A stretch of 64,000 bases of DNA from Parvivirga hydrogeniphila (GCF_023371205.1 NZ_JAMCCO010000001.1:1050662-1114661); one strand, 5' to 3'; counted from the first letter of the stretch, positions 1 to 8,369 are shown. Numbers and translations: made by a program. Notes: generated by a model not told the origin, from the sequence alone.

Positions 1-580
1 ATAGCGGCAGGGTTATACCGGTCCAGATGCCAGCGCTGTGGATTTTCCAGAATGTATTGGCGGACGGCGCCTAACGCCCGGTCATCCCGAATGATGTGTT
101 CGTAATAATTGCGTTGCCAGACACGCGCGCCGGGTGTGCCGCGCATTTGGTTGATGCAGCGTGTGACCGCGGATTTGAACGCCCGAACAATCGTCGGAAT
201 TGAACCGGGAACGGGCTTGCCAAATTGTTCCATGGTAGGGGCACGGCGGCGCGTAGGGGCACGGTGTTTCGTAGGGGCACGGCGGCGCCGTGCCCCTACG
301 TCATCGACGATCCAAATGATGCCGTGAATATGGTTGGGCATGACCACAAATTCGTCGGGGAACAATTCCATTTCGGTGCGGATCTCCGCGGAACGGAACC
401 ATTCTTCCCCACGATTCCGCCCCATTCGTTCAACACCATTTCCCCATCCACCACGCGGCCAAAGAGGGGCACGCGTTCGTGGGTGCAAATCGTCACGAAA
501 TACGCACCCGGTTGGGTGTAATCGTACCCCTTCAACCGAATGGGACGGCGATGGCGGCGTTCGGGGTTATACCGTGACAT
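1..580 (-). pseudogene. REP-associated tyrosine (Y1/HUH) transposase, frameshifted and cut by window edge
   Basis: The frame starts at ATG 580 with an SD-like GAGGAAG just upstream. It encodes the typical RAYT opening (MSRYNPERRHRRP, then GAYFVTICTHERVPLFG). A one-base loss in the C4 run at 407-410 (G4 on the coding strand) breaks the frame. Adding one G restores EEWFRSAEIR, MPNHIHGII (the His-x-His metal site, about 322-345) and the catalytic-Tyr region NYYEHIIRDDRA (about 85-120), ending at the window edge in QRWHLDRYNPAA. The family nicks and joins single-stranded DNA at palindromic REP repeats. An in-frame array of such repeats lies inside the gene at 235-299. The start overlaps the last 14 nt of hsdS. 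The break could be a real mutation or a homopolymer sequencing error. Confidence 0.8.
235..299. repeat. Three GTAGGGGCACGG units ending in a perfect hairpin, inside the transposase gene
   Basis: Two 18-nt direct units (235-252 and 253-270) begin with GTAGGGGCACGG. The third copy (271-299) continues into its own reverse complement: arms GTAGGGGCACGGCG and CGCCGTGCCCCTAC, 14 bp, with a 1-nt centre. The 18-nt period keeps the transposase frame open and encodes Arg-Ala-Pro-Thr repeats. The layout is that of REP/BIME palindromes mobilised by this transposase family. Confidence 0.85.
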
Positions 581-1922
581 GTTCTTCCTCAACGAATCGT
601 TTTACAAACTCCGCCGGCAATCGCACTTTCGCCGTCATCAGGTGGTGCAGCAGCGCCTTGAAGAGCCTCTCCAGCGCCTCCTTGCGCCTTTCTTCGGCCT
701 GGATCTTTTCGTCCACCGCGCGCAGGATGCAGGCGATTTCCTGCTGTTCGGGGATAGGGGGGAGGGGGAGGGGGAGTATTTGTAGCTTGCGTTTATTCAG
801 AGTTTTACCTTTCACGTATGCGTCGAGCAGAGCATCGTAATCGATGCTTTGTAGCAAAAAGAAGAGAAAGTCCTTTACTGCCCGTGCTTCCTCGGGAAAA
901 ATGGACGCGATGGCTTCGTTATGAACTGCTGGAATACCGAGAATTCCTACTTTCCCGATAGTTAGCTTAAAGCTCAACAGCAAAGTGTCTTCCGGCACGA
1001 AGGTATTGCCAAAGACTTCGTCGAAGGCTTCTTGCGAAATTTTCTCTTTAGTATCCTTTATGATGCCATTATTCAAGTCAGAAATAGAGACCCAAGGAAA
1101 TTCGCCTTGTTGCCAGTATCTTTTTTCTTTTCTTGCAGGTGTCCGTCCTAACTTTAGTTGTGCCACCTCCTCCAACCTCACCACCTGCCAGTGCGCTGGG
1201 ATGGGGCCGATTTCGGTCTCCTGCAGGGGGACTTGGTCGGCCTGGTCCACGGGGACGGGGCCGTAGGTGAAGAGGTGGCGCATGAGGCTCTTTTTCAGCT
1301 CCCGCGCGGCGGCGATGACCCGCTCGGTAGCCTCCTTCGCCTCCTGCACCGTGCGCAAAACATGGGCAATGGCGCGCTGTTCAGGGAGCGGGGGGAGGGG
1401 GATGGGGGCTTGGCTGAGCGCTTTCCATGATGTGCGCGGATGGTTCACACCTGTAGTGGTTGTAATGGCATGTTGTAGAACGAAAGTGGAGTGCATCCAA
1501 GAGGCCATGAAGTAACAATCCGACTTCTTTGGTATCAAGACAAGGATGTCGGTTGAGCATACCCCTTCCCATTCAGCAATGGCAGATTTATCGAGGTATG
1601 GGCGTAGCTTTCCATACAATACATCACCAGGTTTGAAAACAGCCTTTGCACTTTTGGTCTCATGTGCCGCTCCATAGCGCCGAATCCTGATTTCGCCTGA
1701 GTCTAAATGTTCAAGACCCACATATCGAGCATTAGGCGCATCTGAGGGCGAAATCGTACCCTTACGCAAAGCCGCCACCTCCCCCAACCGCACCACCCGC
1801 CAGTGCGCCGGCAGGGGGCCAAGTTCGGTCATGGGGTAGCCGTCGGGCAGGGGCGTGCCCGTGTCGGCTGCCCCTGGCTTGTGCTGTTTCTGGGATTCTA
1901 ACTTGTGCTCCAGCGAAGTCAT
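567..1922 (-). CDS. hsdS: Type I restriction-modification specificity subunit HsdS
   Basis: A 451-aa HsdS, the DNA-recognition subunit that directs HsdM to its bipartite target. It has two half-repeats. TRD1 spans about 35-175 and is followed by PLPPLPEQRAIAHVLRTVQE and a helix (about 176-215). TRD2 spans about 235-385 and is followed by PLPPIPEQQEIACILRAVDE and a second long helix. Each TRD opens with the matching phrase LGPLPAHWRVVRL or IGPIPAHWQVVRL. The start at 1922 is chosen because it gives a 4-nt ATGA overlap with the upstream ATPase gene; an ATG at 1964 is possible but less likely. The C-terminus EEEHVTV is encoded by the DNA that also provides the SD and start of the transposase, so the natural tail may have been altered by that insertion. 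Confidence 0.93.
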   Translation of the reverse strand: MTSLEHKLESQKQHKPGAADTGTPLPDGYPMTELGPLPAHWRVVRLGEVAALRKGTISPSDAPNARYVGLEHLDSGEIRIRRYGAAHETKSAKAVFKPGDVLYGKLRPYLDKSAIAEWEGVCSTDILVLIPKKSDCYFMASWMHSTFVLQHAITTTTGVNHPRTSWKALSQAPIPLPPLPEQRAIAHVLRTVQEAKEATERVIAAARELKKSLMRHLFTYGPVPVDQADQVPLQETEIGPIPAHWQVVRLEEVAQLKLGRTPARKEKRYWQQGEFPWVSISDLNNGIIKDTKEKISQEAFDEVFGNTFVPEDTLLLSFKLTIGKVGILGIPAVHNEAIASIFPEEARAVKDFLFFLLQSIDYDALLDAYVKGKTLNKRKLQILPLPLPPIPEQQEIACILRAVDEKIQAEERRKEALERLFKALLHHLMTAKVRLPAEFVKRFVEEEHVTV

Positions 1923-4414
1923 GGCAAATATTCCTTCCGAAGCGTCTTCAGGTCCCCAAGGCACTGCTTGAGATCCCCGGGAGGAGGCACCTGATGGTCA
2001 TGAGATCCCGGGTTTAGGCGCCTGCCGACGACGCGCAGCTTAGCGGGGTGTGACGAGTCCTTCGTTAGCAGTGGCTCAACGTCGGGGATCAGCTGGCCCA
2101 GCGTCTTGCCATCATAGTCGCTGACAGCTGCGGACAAGTCCCCTTTGTTTTGGCGCTTCTCGACCAGCTTCAGCTTGCAAAATCGCTCGGCAGCGTCCCG
2201 CAACCTCTGAGCGCCGATCTTGCGGATATCTGGATTTGGATTCGAGACGTACGGAGCGGCGCGCGCAAGCATGGCATCAAGCGTATCGCTTCGGTTCTCG
2301 ATGATTGCACCTTTGGCCGGATCGTGCAGACTCATGATAAAGGTGTCCAAGTCCAAATGCTTGTATCGTTCCTGGACGTCTTTCCACATGCGTTCATCAT
2401 GGGTGAGAAGGATCACCTGAATTCCGGAATGGTTCAGCTCAGCAAGAACCCGGTCGATGAAGAAGGCCCGGTGTTCCTCGTCGCTGGCGGGAACGGGATC
2501 ATCGAGGACCACAAAGCCCGTTCCCTCCCGAACACCGCGCGCGAGGAAGGCGGCGAGCCCGAGGCAGTTGAGCTGCGAGTCGCTGAAAACGGCGACCGCA
2601 TCGCGCAATACGCCCTGTGAATCTGCGGCGCCCGGATGGCCGAGACGCGCTTTCAGGTCGACGAATCGCCTGCCGGTGCCACCGCGTTCGACGCCGTGGA
2701 AGGATGTGAGTTCATCCGGCCTGAGAAGGTTCCACCAGCGAAGGATCTCCTGGCCGAGCTCTGAGAACTTGTCGTCCAGCACTTTGGCCTTAGCCCGGTC
2801 GATCTCCCGGATGGCCTCATCAACGTCGTGGTGGACTGCTCGATAGGCAGCCCGCTCGATAAACCAGTCGAGCAGGGATTCGCGGCTTTCACAGAGGTCG
2901 ATGACATCCTGCCAACCTTCCGTGCCTGACCGGCGATCGACTTCCTGCTTCAAGGTAACAACAAAAGGTTCGATGGCATTTTGGTAGCTATCTAAGGCCT
3001 TGTCGAACTGCTCGGCAGCGTGGAACAGCTGCGTGACCTTCTGGTTCAGCTTCTCGATCTTGGCTTCGTCGAGATCCTCAAGTCGCAGAGAGTCCAACAT
3101 CACCTGGAGGGCATTGGCCTTTTCCTGCACGCTTTCCCGTGCTTGTTTGAGGCCGGCAAGGGCTTCTTCCCATGGCGGCACCACAGCCTCGGCACGGTCG
3201 GCGAGAAGTTCTTCCAGGGCTTGCTTGTGGCGAGACCAATCCTGCTCCTGCCAGCTCATGGCCGAAGGGCAAGCGGCCTTTGCCTCGCGGATTGCGTTCT
3301 GCGCTACCGTGCGGAGGTTGTTCAAAACCCGATTAGCTTCTTGTCGGTGGCTTGCAAACTGAGCGTTTGTTTCGACCTTCTCCCGGATTACCCTGACCCG
3401 CTCAGGCGTAAGCGCTTGCGGTGTTTCGCAGATCGGGCAATCGACCGCCTCTTTGGCTGAAGCGATCTCGGGCAGGTTGAGCACCTCCTGAAACAGCCGC
3501 AGGAGTCGGGCTACTTCTTTGTCTACGGCACCCTTCGCGCGAAGGAATGCTTCGAGGGTGGGTTGAACCTCGGGTCGCACCCCCCATGAAGGGTGATTTC
3601 GGGGCGGGATGTCATCCATGGGGAAGGTCCGCGCACGCTGGTGACCCAAGAGGTCCTTGGCCGCAGCAAGCCGCGCATCGAACCCGTCCGGCACATCGCC
3701 GTGGTCAGCCAGAACTCGCGCAAGTGCTTCGCGCAGCGCTTCTTCTACGGCTTCTCTTGTCGGCTGAACGCTTTCGAGGGACGCCAGGTCGCTACCAAAT
3801 GTGGGATGCGATCGGCAACGTTCGTAAAGGGCCGATACCTCACTAACCGGCTCGGCAAGGCGATTTCTTGCCTGGGCGATCGCGTCCCGTATCTCCTCGA
3901 GATCCGAGACTTCCAGAAGCGCTTTGAAGTACTCGGAACGCTTCTGCGGTTCGGTGGAGACGACATATCGCAAGGTGTGGGGCATGAGCACCGGGGCTTC
4001 AAGCGGCGGTTGCGAAAGGCGGATGCCAATGGCTTGCAAGTCGTCGGCAGGCTTTCCGTCCACCTTCAAGTCGCTCTGACAGGGATCCCTACCTGTGTAG
4101 TCGCGCACGAGGCGACGCTCGACTCGATGCGTATGACCTTGTGTATCCTCGACTTGGGCGGCTACAAAGATTTCTTCGCCTTGAGGAAGACGGGCGTTCC
4201 GTAAAGCTTCGGCAAACTCACGCTTGGCACTGGCGACCATTTCACGGCGTACCGTCTTGCCCGTTAGCAGGAATTCGATGGCCTCGGCAAGACTCGTCTT
4301 GCCCTGGCTGTTCGGAGCCCAGATGACGGCCATCGGCCCGCCAAATTGGAGGGATTGGACCTGTGCGCCGTAGGCTCGGAAGCCCTTGATCTCAAGATTT
4401 CTGATCTTTGGCAT
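1919..4414 (-). CDS. Zinc-hook SMC/Rad50-like ATPase, RloC-type anticodon nuclease candidate
   Basis: 831 aa. The Walker A is split from the other ATPase motifs as in Rad50/SMC proteins: PNSQGKTS at 34-41, signature-like FSDSQLN at 610-616, Walker B FVVLDDP at 634-640 and an H-loop LLTHDE at 669-674. A coiled-coil insert carries a zinc-hook CPIC (C326/C329). The last about 100 residues form a separate domain with R-x3-E (R739/E743) and LNPGSHD (H805), the pattern of PrrC/RloC anticodon-nuclease or HEPN-like tails. PrrC and RloC are tRNA-cleaving toxins encoded within type I RM loci, and this gene sits between hsdM and hsdS. Nuclease activity is an inference. A general DNA-repair or SMC-type defence ATPase is the alternative. 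The gene overlaps the 60-aa gene upstream by 23 nt and hsdS downstream by 4 nt. Confidence 0.75.
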   Translation of the reverse strand: MPKIRNLEIKGFRAYGAQVQSLQFGGPMAVIWAPNSQGKTSLAEAIEFLLTGKTVRREMVASAKREFAEALRNARLPQGEEIFVAAQVEDTQGHTHRVERRLVRDYTGRDPCQSDLKVDGKPADDLQAIGIRLSQPPLEAPVLMPHTLRYVVSTEPQKRSEYFKALLEVSDLEEIRDAIAQARNRLAEPVSEVSALYERCRSHPTFGSDLASLESVQPTREAVEEALREALARVLADHGDVPDGFDARLAAAKDLLGHQRARTFPMDDIPPRNHPSWGVRPEVQPTLEAFLRAKGAVDKEVARLLRLFQEVLNLPEIASAKEAVDCPICETPQALTPERVRVIREKVETNAQFASHRQEANRVLNNLRTVAQNAIREAKAACPSAMSWQEQDWSRHKQALEELLADRAEAVVPPWEEALAGLKQARESVQEKANALQVMLDSLRLEDLDEAKIEKLNQKVTQLFHAAEQFDKALDSYQNAIEPFVVTLKQEVDRRSGTEGWQDVIDLCESRESLLDWFIERAAYRAVHHDVDEAIREIDRAKAKVLDDKFSELGQEILRWWNLLRPDELTSFHGVERGGTGRRFVDLKARLGHPGAADSQGVLRDAVAVFSDSQLNCLGLAAFLARGVREGTGFVVLDDPVPASDEEHRAFFIDRVLAELNHSGIQVILLTHDERMWKDVQERYKHLDLDTFIMSLHDPAKGAIIENRSDTLDAMLARAAPYVSNPNPDIRKIGAQRLRDAAERFCKLKLVEKRQNKGDLSAAVSDYDGKTLGQLIPDVEPLLTKDSSHPAKLRVVGRRLNPGSHDHQVPPPGDLKQCLGDLKTLRKEYLP

Positions 4415-4574
4415 CCTTCAACTCCTGCACCCTTTTTTCCAAGCGCGCCCTGAGTTCTTCATCGAGAACCCTAGACCAATCTTGTCTGTCGGCTTTCCTC
4501 AGCTGATCGACAAGCTCGTGGGCGAGGCTGTCGTGGGAGAGTTTTTCAAGCAGAAGATCGATGTTCCCGGTCAC
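4392..4574 (-). CDS. Small coiled-coil protein between hsdM and the zinc-hook ATPase
   Basis: A 60-aa charged, helix-rich protein (LLLEKLSHDSLAHELVDQLR, then RLEKRVQELKD). It starts with GTG at 4574 in a GTGA overlap with the hsdM stop and overlaps the ATPase gene start by 23 nt. The tight coupling on both sides makes it a real gene. I do not recognise the family. Its position suggests an accessory partner of the ATPase or of HsdM. Confidence 0.6.
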   Translation of the reverse strand: MTGNIDLLLEKLSHDSLAHELVDQLRKADRQDWSRVLDEELRARLEKRVQELKDAKDQKS

Positions 4575-6160
4575 GACTGATTACCCTTCAAAACCAATCC
4601 CAGCGTCCGTAGCACCCTATGCAATTCCCTGTCTGCCTCAGCGCGCTCCTCTTCGGCCTCCCGCAGCAGCACCACCGCCTCCTCCAGGGGCAGGACCTCC
4701 TCCTGGTCGTTCGTGGCCACGTAGCGGCTGGGCGAAAGGTTGTAGTCATTGCGCGCTGCCTCCTCCTTGCTGATGAGAGCCGAGATGCCTTCCTCGGCCC
4801 TCCAGTCGTGATAAAGGCCGGCGATTTTTTCCACGTGGTCGTCGGTCAGGTAGTTCTTGGGGCGCCCCTTGGCGAAGAGTTTGGAGGCGTTGATGAGCAT
4901 GACCTGGCCCGAATGCTTCTTCTTCCTGTTGATTACCAGAATGATGCCGGGTGCGGTGGTGTTGTAAAACAGGTTCTCGGGAAGCAACAGCACAGCTTCG
5001 ATGAGGTCGCGCTCCACAAAAGCCTTGCGGATGTCGCGCTCGCGGTTACTGCCCTGGTTGCCGCTCCCCCGACTGACCGCGCCGGTGTCCAGCACCACGG
5101 CCATGCGCCCCCGGTCGTTCAGGGAGGCCAGCATGTGCTGGAGCCAGGCCCAGTCGGCGCTGGAGGCGGGCGGAACGCCGAAGGAAAAGCGCTCGTAAGG
5201 GTCGTTTTCATAAAGCTCGGTGGGGAAGTTCTGGTTCCACATGGGATTGGCCACCACGAGGTCAAAGGTCAGAAGCCGACCTGCCGTCTCTTTGAAAGCG
5301 GGCTGGCGCATGGTGTCGCCCAGGCGGATATCGGCCTCCATATCGTGGATGACGGCGTTCATGCGGGCCATGGCGAAGGTGGCGGAGTTGATCTCCTGGC
5401 CGTAAAGGCGCAGGGGCGCGTGTTCGGGCGGCAGGCGACGGGGGCCGTTTTGCTGCACCCCGTGGGTTTCCAGCAGGCGCAGGTGGCACTTGATGAGCAA
5501 ACCACCGGAGCCGCAGGTGGGGTCGTAAACGGTCCTACCGGGCTCGGGATCCAGAATATGGGCCATAAGGATGGCCACCTCGCGCGGGGTGTAGAACTCT
5601 CCTGCGCTTTTCCCCTGCCCCTCGGCGAACTTACGCAGCAGGTACTCATAGGCGCGGCCAAGGATGTCCGGCTCCACGTCGTGGAGCCCCAGCCGATGGC
5701 GCGAGAGCACGTCCACGAGCCTGGCGAGGTACTCATCGGTTACGAGGCGCTGACCGGCAGTGGTGGCGTTGAAGTCCACAATGTCGATGACACCCTGCAG
5801 GCGTGGGTTCTCCCTTGCTACGGCTCTCACCGCGTCGGTGAGGAACTGGCCGAGCCCGGCCTGTCCGTGTCTACGAACGGACGGCCAGCGTGCGTTTTCG
5901 GGAATGTAGAAGCGAACCGAGCCGCGGCTACTCGCAATGATCCCCCGCCCCCGCTCCTCCTCCACGATGCGTGCTGCGACATCCCGGCTCCCGTATTCGT
6001 CGGCCAGGCGCTCAAGCTCGTCCTCGAACACATCGGATAGCCGTTTCAGAAAGACCAGCGGCAAGATGTAGTCCTTAAACTTCGGCGCTTCCACCGGCCC
6101 GCGAATGGCACAGGCCGCGTCCCACAACCAAGTCTCAAGCGTCGTAATGTCAAGCGGCAT
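4571..6160 (-). CDS. hsdM: Type I restriction-modification methyltransferase subunit HsdM
   Basis: A 529-aa N6-adenine methyltransferase that, with HsdS, modifies the type I target. The N-terminal helical domain (about 8-160) contains [27 protein letters not shown] is at 188-193, the SAM-binding motif [10 protein letters not shown] at 213-222 and catalytic motif IV NPMW at 305-308. In the last, the usual NPPF/Y has Met in the third position and Trp in the aromatic position. Ten nucleotides of the start overlap the 104-aa fragment upstream, and the stop overlaps the next gene by 4 nt, so translation is probably coupled. No HsdR gene is present in the window, so restriction must come from elsewhere, from Mrr, or be absent. 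Confidence 0.93.
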   Translation of the reverse strand: MPLDITTLETWLWDAACAIRGPVEAPKFKDYILPLVFLKRLSDVFEDELERLADEYGSRDVAARIVEEERGRGIIASSRGSVRFYIPENARWPSVRRHGQAGLGQFLTDAVRAVARENPRLQGVIDIVDFNATTAGQRLVTDEYLARLVDVLSRHRLGLHDVEPDILGRAYEYLLRKFAEGQGKSAGEFYTPREVAILMAHILDPEPGRTVYDPTCGSGGLLIKCHLRLLETHGVQQNGPRRLPPEHAPLRLYGQEINSATFAMARMNAVIHDMEADIRLGDTMRQPAFKETAGRLLTFDLVVANPMWNQNFPTELYENDPYERFSFGVPPASSADWAWLQHMLASLNDRGRMAVVLDTGAVSRGSGNQGSNRERDIRKAFVERDLIEAVLLLPENLFYNTTAPGIILVINRKKKHSGQVMLINASKLFAKGRPKNYLTDDHVEKIAGLYHDWRAEEGISALISKEEAARNDYNLSPSRYVATNDQEEVLPLEEAVVLLREAEEERAEADRELHRVLRTLGLVLKGNQS

Positions 6161-6464
6161 AGGGCAGTCCCTCCTTAGCTATCGTTCTAGAAAGGTCGGA
6201 CGTTGGTGCGGGGACTTCGCGGATCTCGCTTTGGTTTGTCTCCTTCTTCTTGTGTAAGCTCTCGGCGCGCTTCTCCATGAGCTCGTCGAAGTCGTCGGTC
6301 TTCTTGAGCAGACGCTCGGCCATCTCGTCGGAGATGACATAGGTGCTGACCAGCTGGCGGTCAGCAGCGGCCTCATCGGCATCCCGTAGCTGGACTACGG
6401 ACTCGATGGGCTCGAACTGGATCAGGTCACGGTATTTCACTGACGTATACGTCCGTTGATTCAC
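6150..6464 (-). pseudogene. Truncated BREX-type BrxC/DUF6079-like ATPase, N-terminal remnant
   Basis: 104 aa. The first about 50 residues ([20 protein letters not shown], then [15 protein letters not shown]) match, from memory, the conserved opening of the very large DUF6079-type P-loop ATPases of defence islands, here taken as the BREX-3 BrxC. After residue 52 the sequence changes to a charged unrelated stretch ([20 protein letters not shown]) and stops. No Walker motif is reached, although the full-length family exceeds 1000 residues. An in-frame internal deletion is the simplest reading. It begins 11 nt after mrr and overlaps hsdM by 11 nt, so it may survive because it couples translation of hsdM. 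The family call would need a profile search. Confidence 0.55.
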
Positions 6465-6475
6465 GCAGAGGCCAC

Positions 6476-7384
6476 CTAGGGCACCTCTTCGAAGAAGTCA
6501 CGATCCAACGATTTCAGCTCATAGACAGCTTTTACGGTCACGCCCAAATTGTGCTCGAGCATGAGCCGAGCGAGCTCTTCACCATCGATGAGGACTACCG
6601 TCGGATCCAGATGCCGGACGTAGTCCTGCGCATCCCTCGAGAAACTGGAAGTCGTAAAGAAGACCCCCTTCCTGGCTCTCTTTCCGTGTAACGCTCCTAC
6701 AAATCGCTGAATCTCCGGACGCCCAACAGGGTTGTCCCACTTTTTTGCCTGGATGTAGATCACATCAAGCCCCAGCTTGTCTTCATAGATGACCCCGTCG
6801 ATCCCCTCATCACCACTGCTTCCAATGACATCGGCTGCCTTCATCGATCGAGCGCCATACCCCATTTTCGTCAGAAGCCGCACGACCAATTGCTCGAAAA
6901 AAGCTGGGGAGACTTGACGAATTGTCTTCTTTAGCTCCTCGACCAGCATTTCTTGGTGATTGGAAAACGCCAGTTCTATCTCTTCAACAGGGTCCATATC
7001 GCCGCTTGCCTTTTCGTTCCTTTCATCTGTCCGGTGGCGGCTGGCATTCATGAATTCTCTGAATTCGCTGAACTGCATGAGGAACTGAACATCGATATGC
7101 CCAGGGCTCTGGGCGAGAACCTCCTTCCCTCGGTAAGTGATACGCACCGTTCCTCGACGTGGACTCTCCAGCAAACCTGCCTTCTTAAGGTAGGTCCGAG
7201 CCCATCCGACGCGGTTATCGAACACCGGCTGTTGACCTGAAGGAAGAAGCTGGCTACGTTCCTCGCTGGTCAAACCGAATTGCGCTGCAAGCTTCTCGAT
7301 GCACTGACGAATGCCATGTTCTTCACCATCCCTTAGTAGGTTCAGCAGCGGTAGCATCAAGGTCTGATAATCCGGGATGCTCAT
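6476..7384 (-). CDS. mrr: Mrr-type restriction endonuclease
   Basis: 302 aa, the size of E. coli Mrr, a type IV enzyme that cuts foreign or methylated DNA. An N-terminal winged-helix domain (about 1-90, [17 protein letters not shown]) is followed by a linker and a PD-(D/E)xK catalytic domain (about 155-290). [16 protein letters not shown] supplies the first acidic residue, GDEGIDGVI the catalytic Asp (D196), and YIQAKKW the QxK motif (Q212/K214). The start at 7384 aligns with the family's N-terminus and overlaps the brxF-like stop as ATGA; ATG 7390 is the alternative. Mrr beside a type I methylase that could modify the host's own DNA would need a target that avoids self-cutting. Confidence 0.9.
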   Translation of the reverse strand: MSIPDYQTLMLPLLNLLRDGEEHGIRQCIEKLAAQFGLTSEERSQLLPSGQQPVFDNRVGWARTYLKKAGLLESPRRGTVRITYRGKEVLAQSPGHIDVQFLMQFSEFREFMNASRHRTDERNEKASGDMDPVEEIELAFSNHQEMLVEELKKTIRQVSPAFFEQLVVRLLTKMGYGARSMKAADVIGSSGDEGIDGVIYEDKLGLDVIYIQAKKWDNPVGRPEIQRFVGALHGKRARKGVFFTTSSFSRDAQDYVRHLDPTVVLIDGEELARLMLEHNLGVTVKAVYELKSLDRDFFEEVP

Positions 7385-7692
7385 TTCCATGCCTCCAAAA
7401 CGGGGAACTCTAAATCTCGAATGGGGTACCGCCGATATTCGGGGTGACTGGGCCCGGCATAGGTCAGGTAACCATCTACAATGGTCCCGTTCCAGGCGGC
7501 CACGACCGTCTTGTTCCGGGGCAATCCCTGAAGCAGACGCAAAGGATCCTGCTGTAACGCCCTCGCCGACACCTCCTTGAGCGCGGACGCCTTCCCGCTT
7601 CCCGCTGGGCCCACCATCAGGATCAGGCGGTGATAGAGGGAGCACACCTCGCCGATCTTTCGCAGGACCTGATTCGCCAAGGGCTCCGCCAT
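7381..7692 (-). pseudogene. brxF: BrxF-like P-loop protein of BREX type 3, internally deleted
   Basis: 103 aa. The start (LANQVLRKIGEVCSLYHRLILMVGPAGSGKAS) and the end (LQQDPLRLLQGLPRNKTVVAAWNGT, then PSHPEYRRYP) both match BrxF as I remember it, a protein of about 150 residues. The middle, which should carry the Walker B strand (family pattern LLDNIEILFD), is missing between SAR and ALQQ at about residue 44. Walker A is also altered: GSGKA replaces GSGKT. The protein is therefore unlikely to bind and hydrolyse ATP normally. Translation is coupled at both ends: TAATG with the HTH gene and ATGA with mrr. Confidence 0.65.
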
Positions 7693-7925
7693 TACTCGTT
7701 TCCTCCGTCTTTGACTCGGTCCTTCCCTGGCCCGCGCCATTCGGGCGTACCTTCGGTGCGTCCAAATCGGCTGTCCTGCCGATTTGTCGTATCGCCGAGC
7801 GTCTCTTCCAACCAGCGGTCAATGGCTTCCTTGCGGAAGCGCCAATGGCGGCCAATCTTCTGGCACGGGACTTTGCCTTCCCGAACGAGCTTGTAGAGCG
7901 TGGTCTTGGGAATCTTCAGATACAT
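7692..7925 (-). pseudogene. Excisionase-type HTH (MerR-like) protein, 5'-truncated at the island edge
   Basis: 77 aa from ATG 7925. YLKIPKTTLYKLVREGKVPC followed by KIGRHWRFRKEAIDRWLEE is the classical HTH_17/excisionase-family core. Members normally begin with about 10-15 more residues ending in EVAEYLKIPK; here the frame begins inside that helix (MYLKIPK). The break point is at the tRNA-Asn side of the island, so the first DNA-binding helix has probably been lost by insertion or recombination. An upstream extension to 7979 reads through the tRNA terminator and is not credible. The next gene starts at its stop codon (TAATG). Confidence 0.65.
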
Positions 7926-7928
7926 TAC

Positions 7929-7966
7929 CAAAAGCAAAGACCCCACCGGGTCATCCCGACGGGGTC
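7929..7966 (-). terminator. Intrinsic terminator of tRNA-Asn at the island boundary
   Basis: On the minus strand GACCCCGTCGGG and CCCGGTGGGGTC (7966-7939) form a 12-bp stem with two G-U pairs and an ATGA loop, followed by TTTGCTTTTGG. A smaller hairpin (CCGCC/GGCGG, 7983-7998) lies between it and the tRNA. The HTH gene begins 14 nt beyond the stem with no promoter of its own in that gap. Confidence 0.75.
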
Positions 7967-8007
7967 TCGCGCAAATCAAGAACCGCCAGAGTTGGCGGAT
8001 TGCAATC

Positions 8008-8083
<76 letters not shown>

Positions 8084-8095
8084 ACGGCGCACCGG

Positions 8096-8124
8096 ATTAT
8101 ACGGAAGCCGTATTGCAGCTGCAA
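8096..8124 (-). promoter_or_regulatory. Promoter of tRNA-Asn
   Basis: On the minus strand, -35 TTGCAG (8124-8119), a 17-nt spacer and a consensus -10 TATAAT (8101-8096) sit 12 nt before the tRNA 5' end at 8083. It may also feed the defence operon by read-through past the terminator. Confidence 0.75.
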
Positions 8125-8167
8125 CTCATGGCTGCGCAGCGGCGCTACCTTGCCGCCCGCGTTGCGG

Positions 8168-8173
8168 TACAAT
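8168..8173 (+). promoter_or_regulatory. Probable -10 element for tRNA-CAU
   Basis: TACAAT lies 15 nt before the tRNA. No good -35 is seen at 16-18 nt. The same GGTACAAT string precedes tRNA-Val. Confidence 0.4.
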
Positions 8174-8188
8174 CGGTGTCCGCCGGCC

Positions 8189-8263
8189 GGGCCCGTAGCT
8201 CAACGGTGGAGCAGGGGACTCATAATCCCTTGGTTGCAGGTTCGAATCCTGCCGGGCCCACCA
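8189..8263 (+). tRNA. tRNA with CAT anticodon, probably Ile2 (lysidine type)
   Basis: The acceptor GGGCCCG pairs with CGGGCCC and discriminator A plus encoded CCA end the gene. The anticodon stem-loop GGGGA CTCATAA TCCCT gives anticodon CAT. The anticodon-stem neighbourhood and CTTGGT variable loop resemble E. coli ileX more than elongator tRNA-Met, so I favour tRNA-Ile2, whose C34 is changed to lysidine by TilS. Elongator Met remains possible. Confidence 0.85.
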
Positions 8264-8369
8264 GTGCGGCAGGGGCGCATCGGCGCCAAGGAGGTGCACG
8301 ATCGGCCGTCGGATCGAGAGGCGCATCCGCGCCAGAGACGCAAAGCGAGAGCCGCTGCAGAGGATCCTC

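Noticed and set aside
4619-6040. Long plus-strand frame of 473 codons opposite hsdM
   Set aside because: It is the antisense shadow of hsdM, without SD or domain features; hsdM has all its motifs.
7385-7855. Upstream extension of the mrr frame by about 157 residues
   Set aside because: The extra sequence is low-quality, lies over the brxF and HTH genes, and mrr aligns from residue 1 at ATG 7384.
8189-8263. Initiator tRNA-fMet
   Set aside because: The acceptor starts with a paired G1-C72, and the three G-C pairs of the initiator anticodon stem are absent in the expected form.
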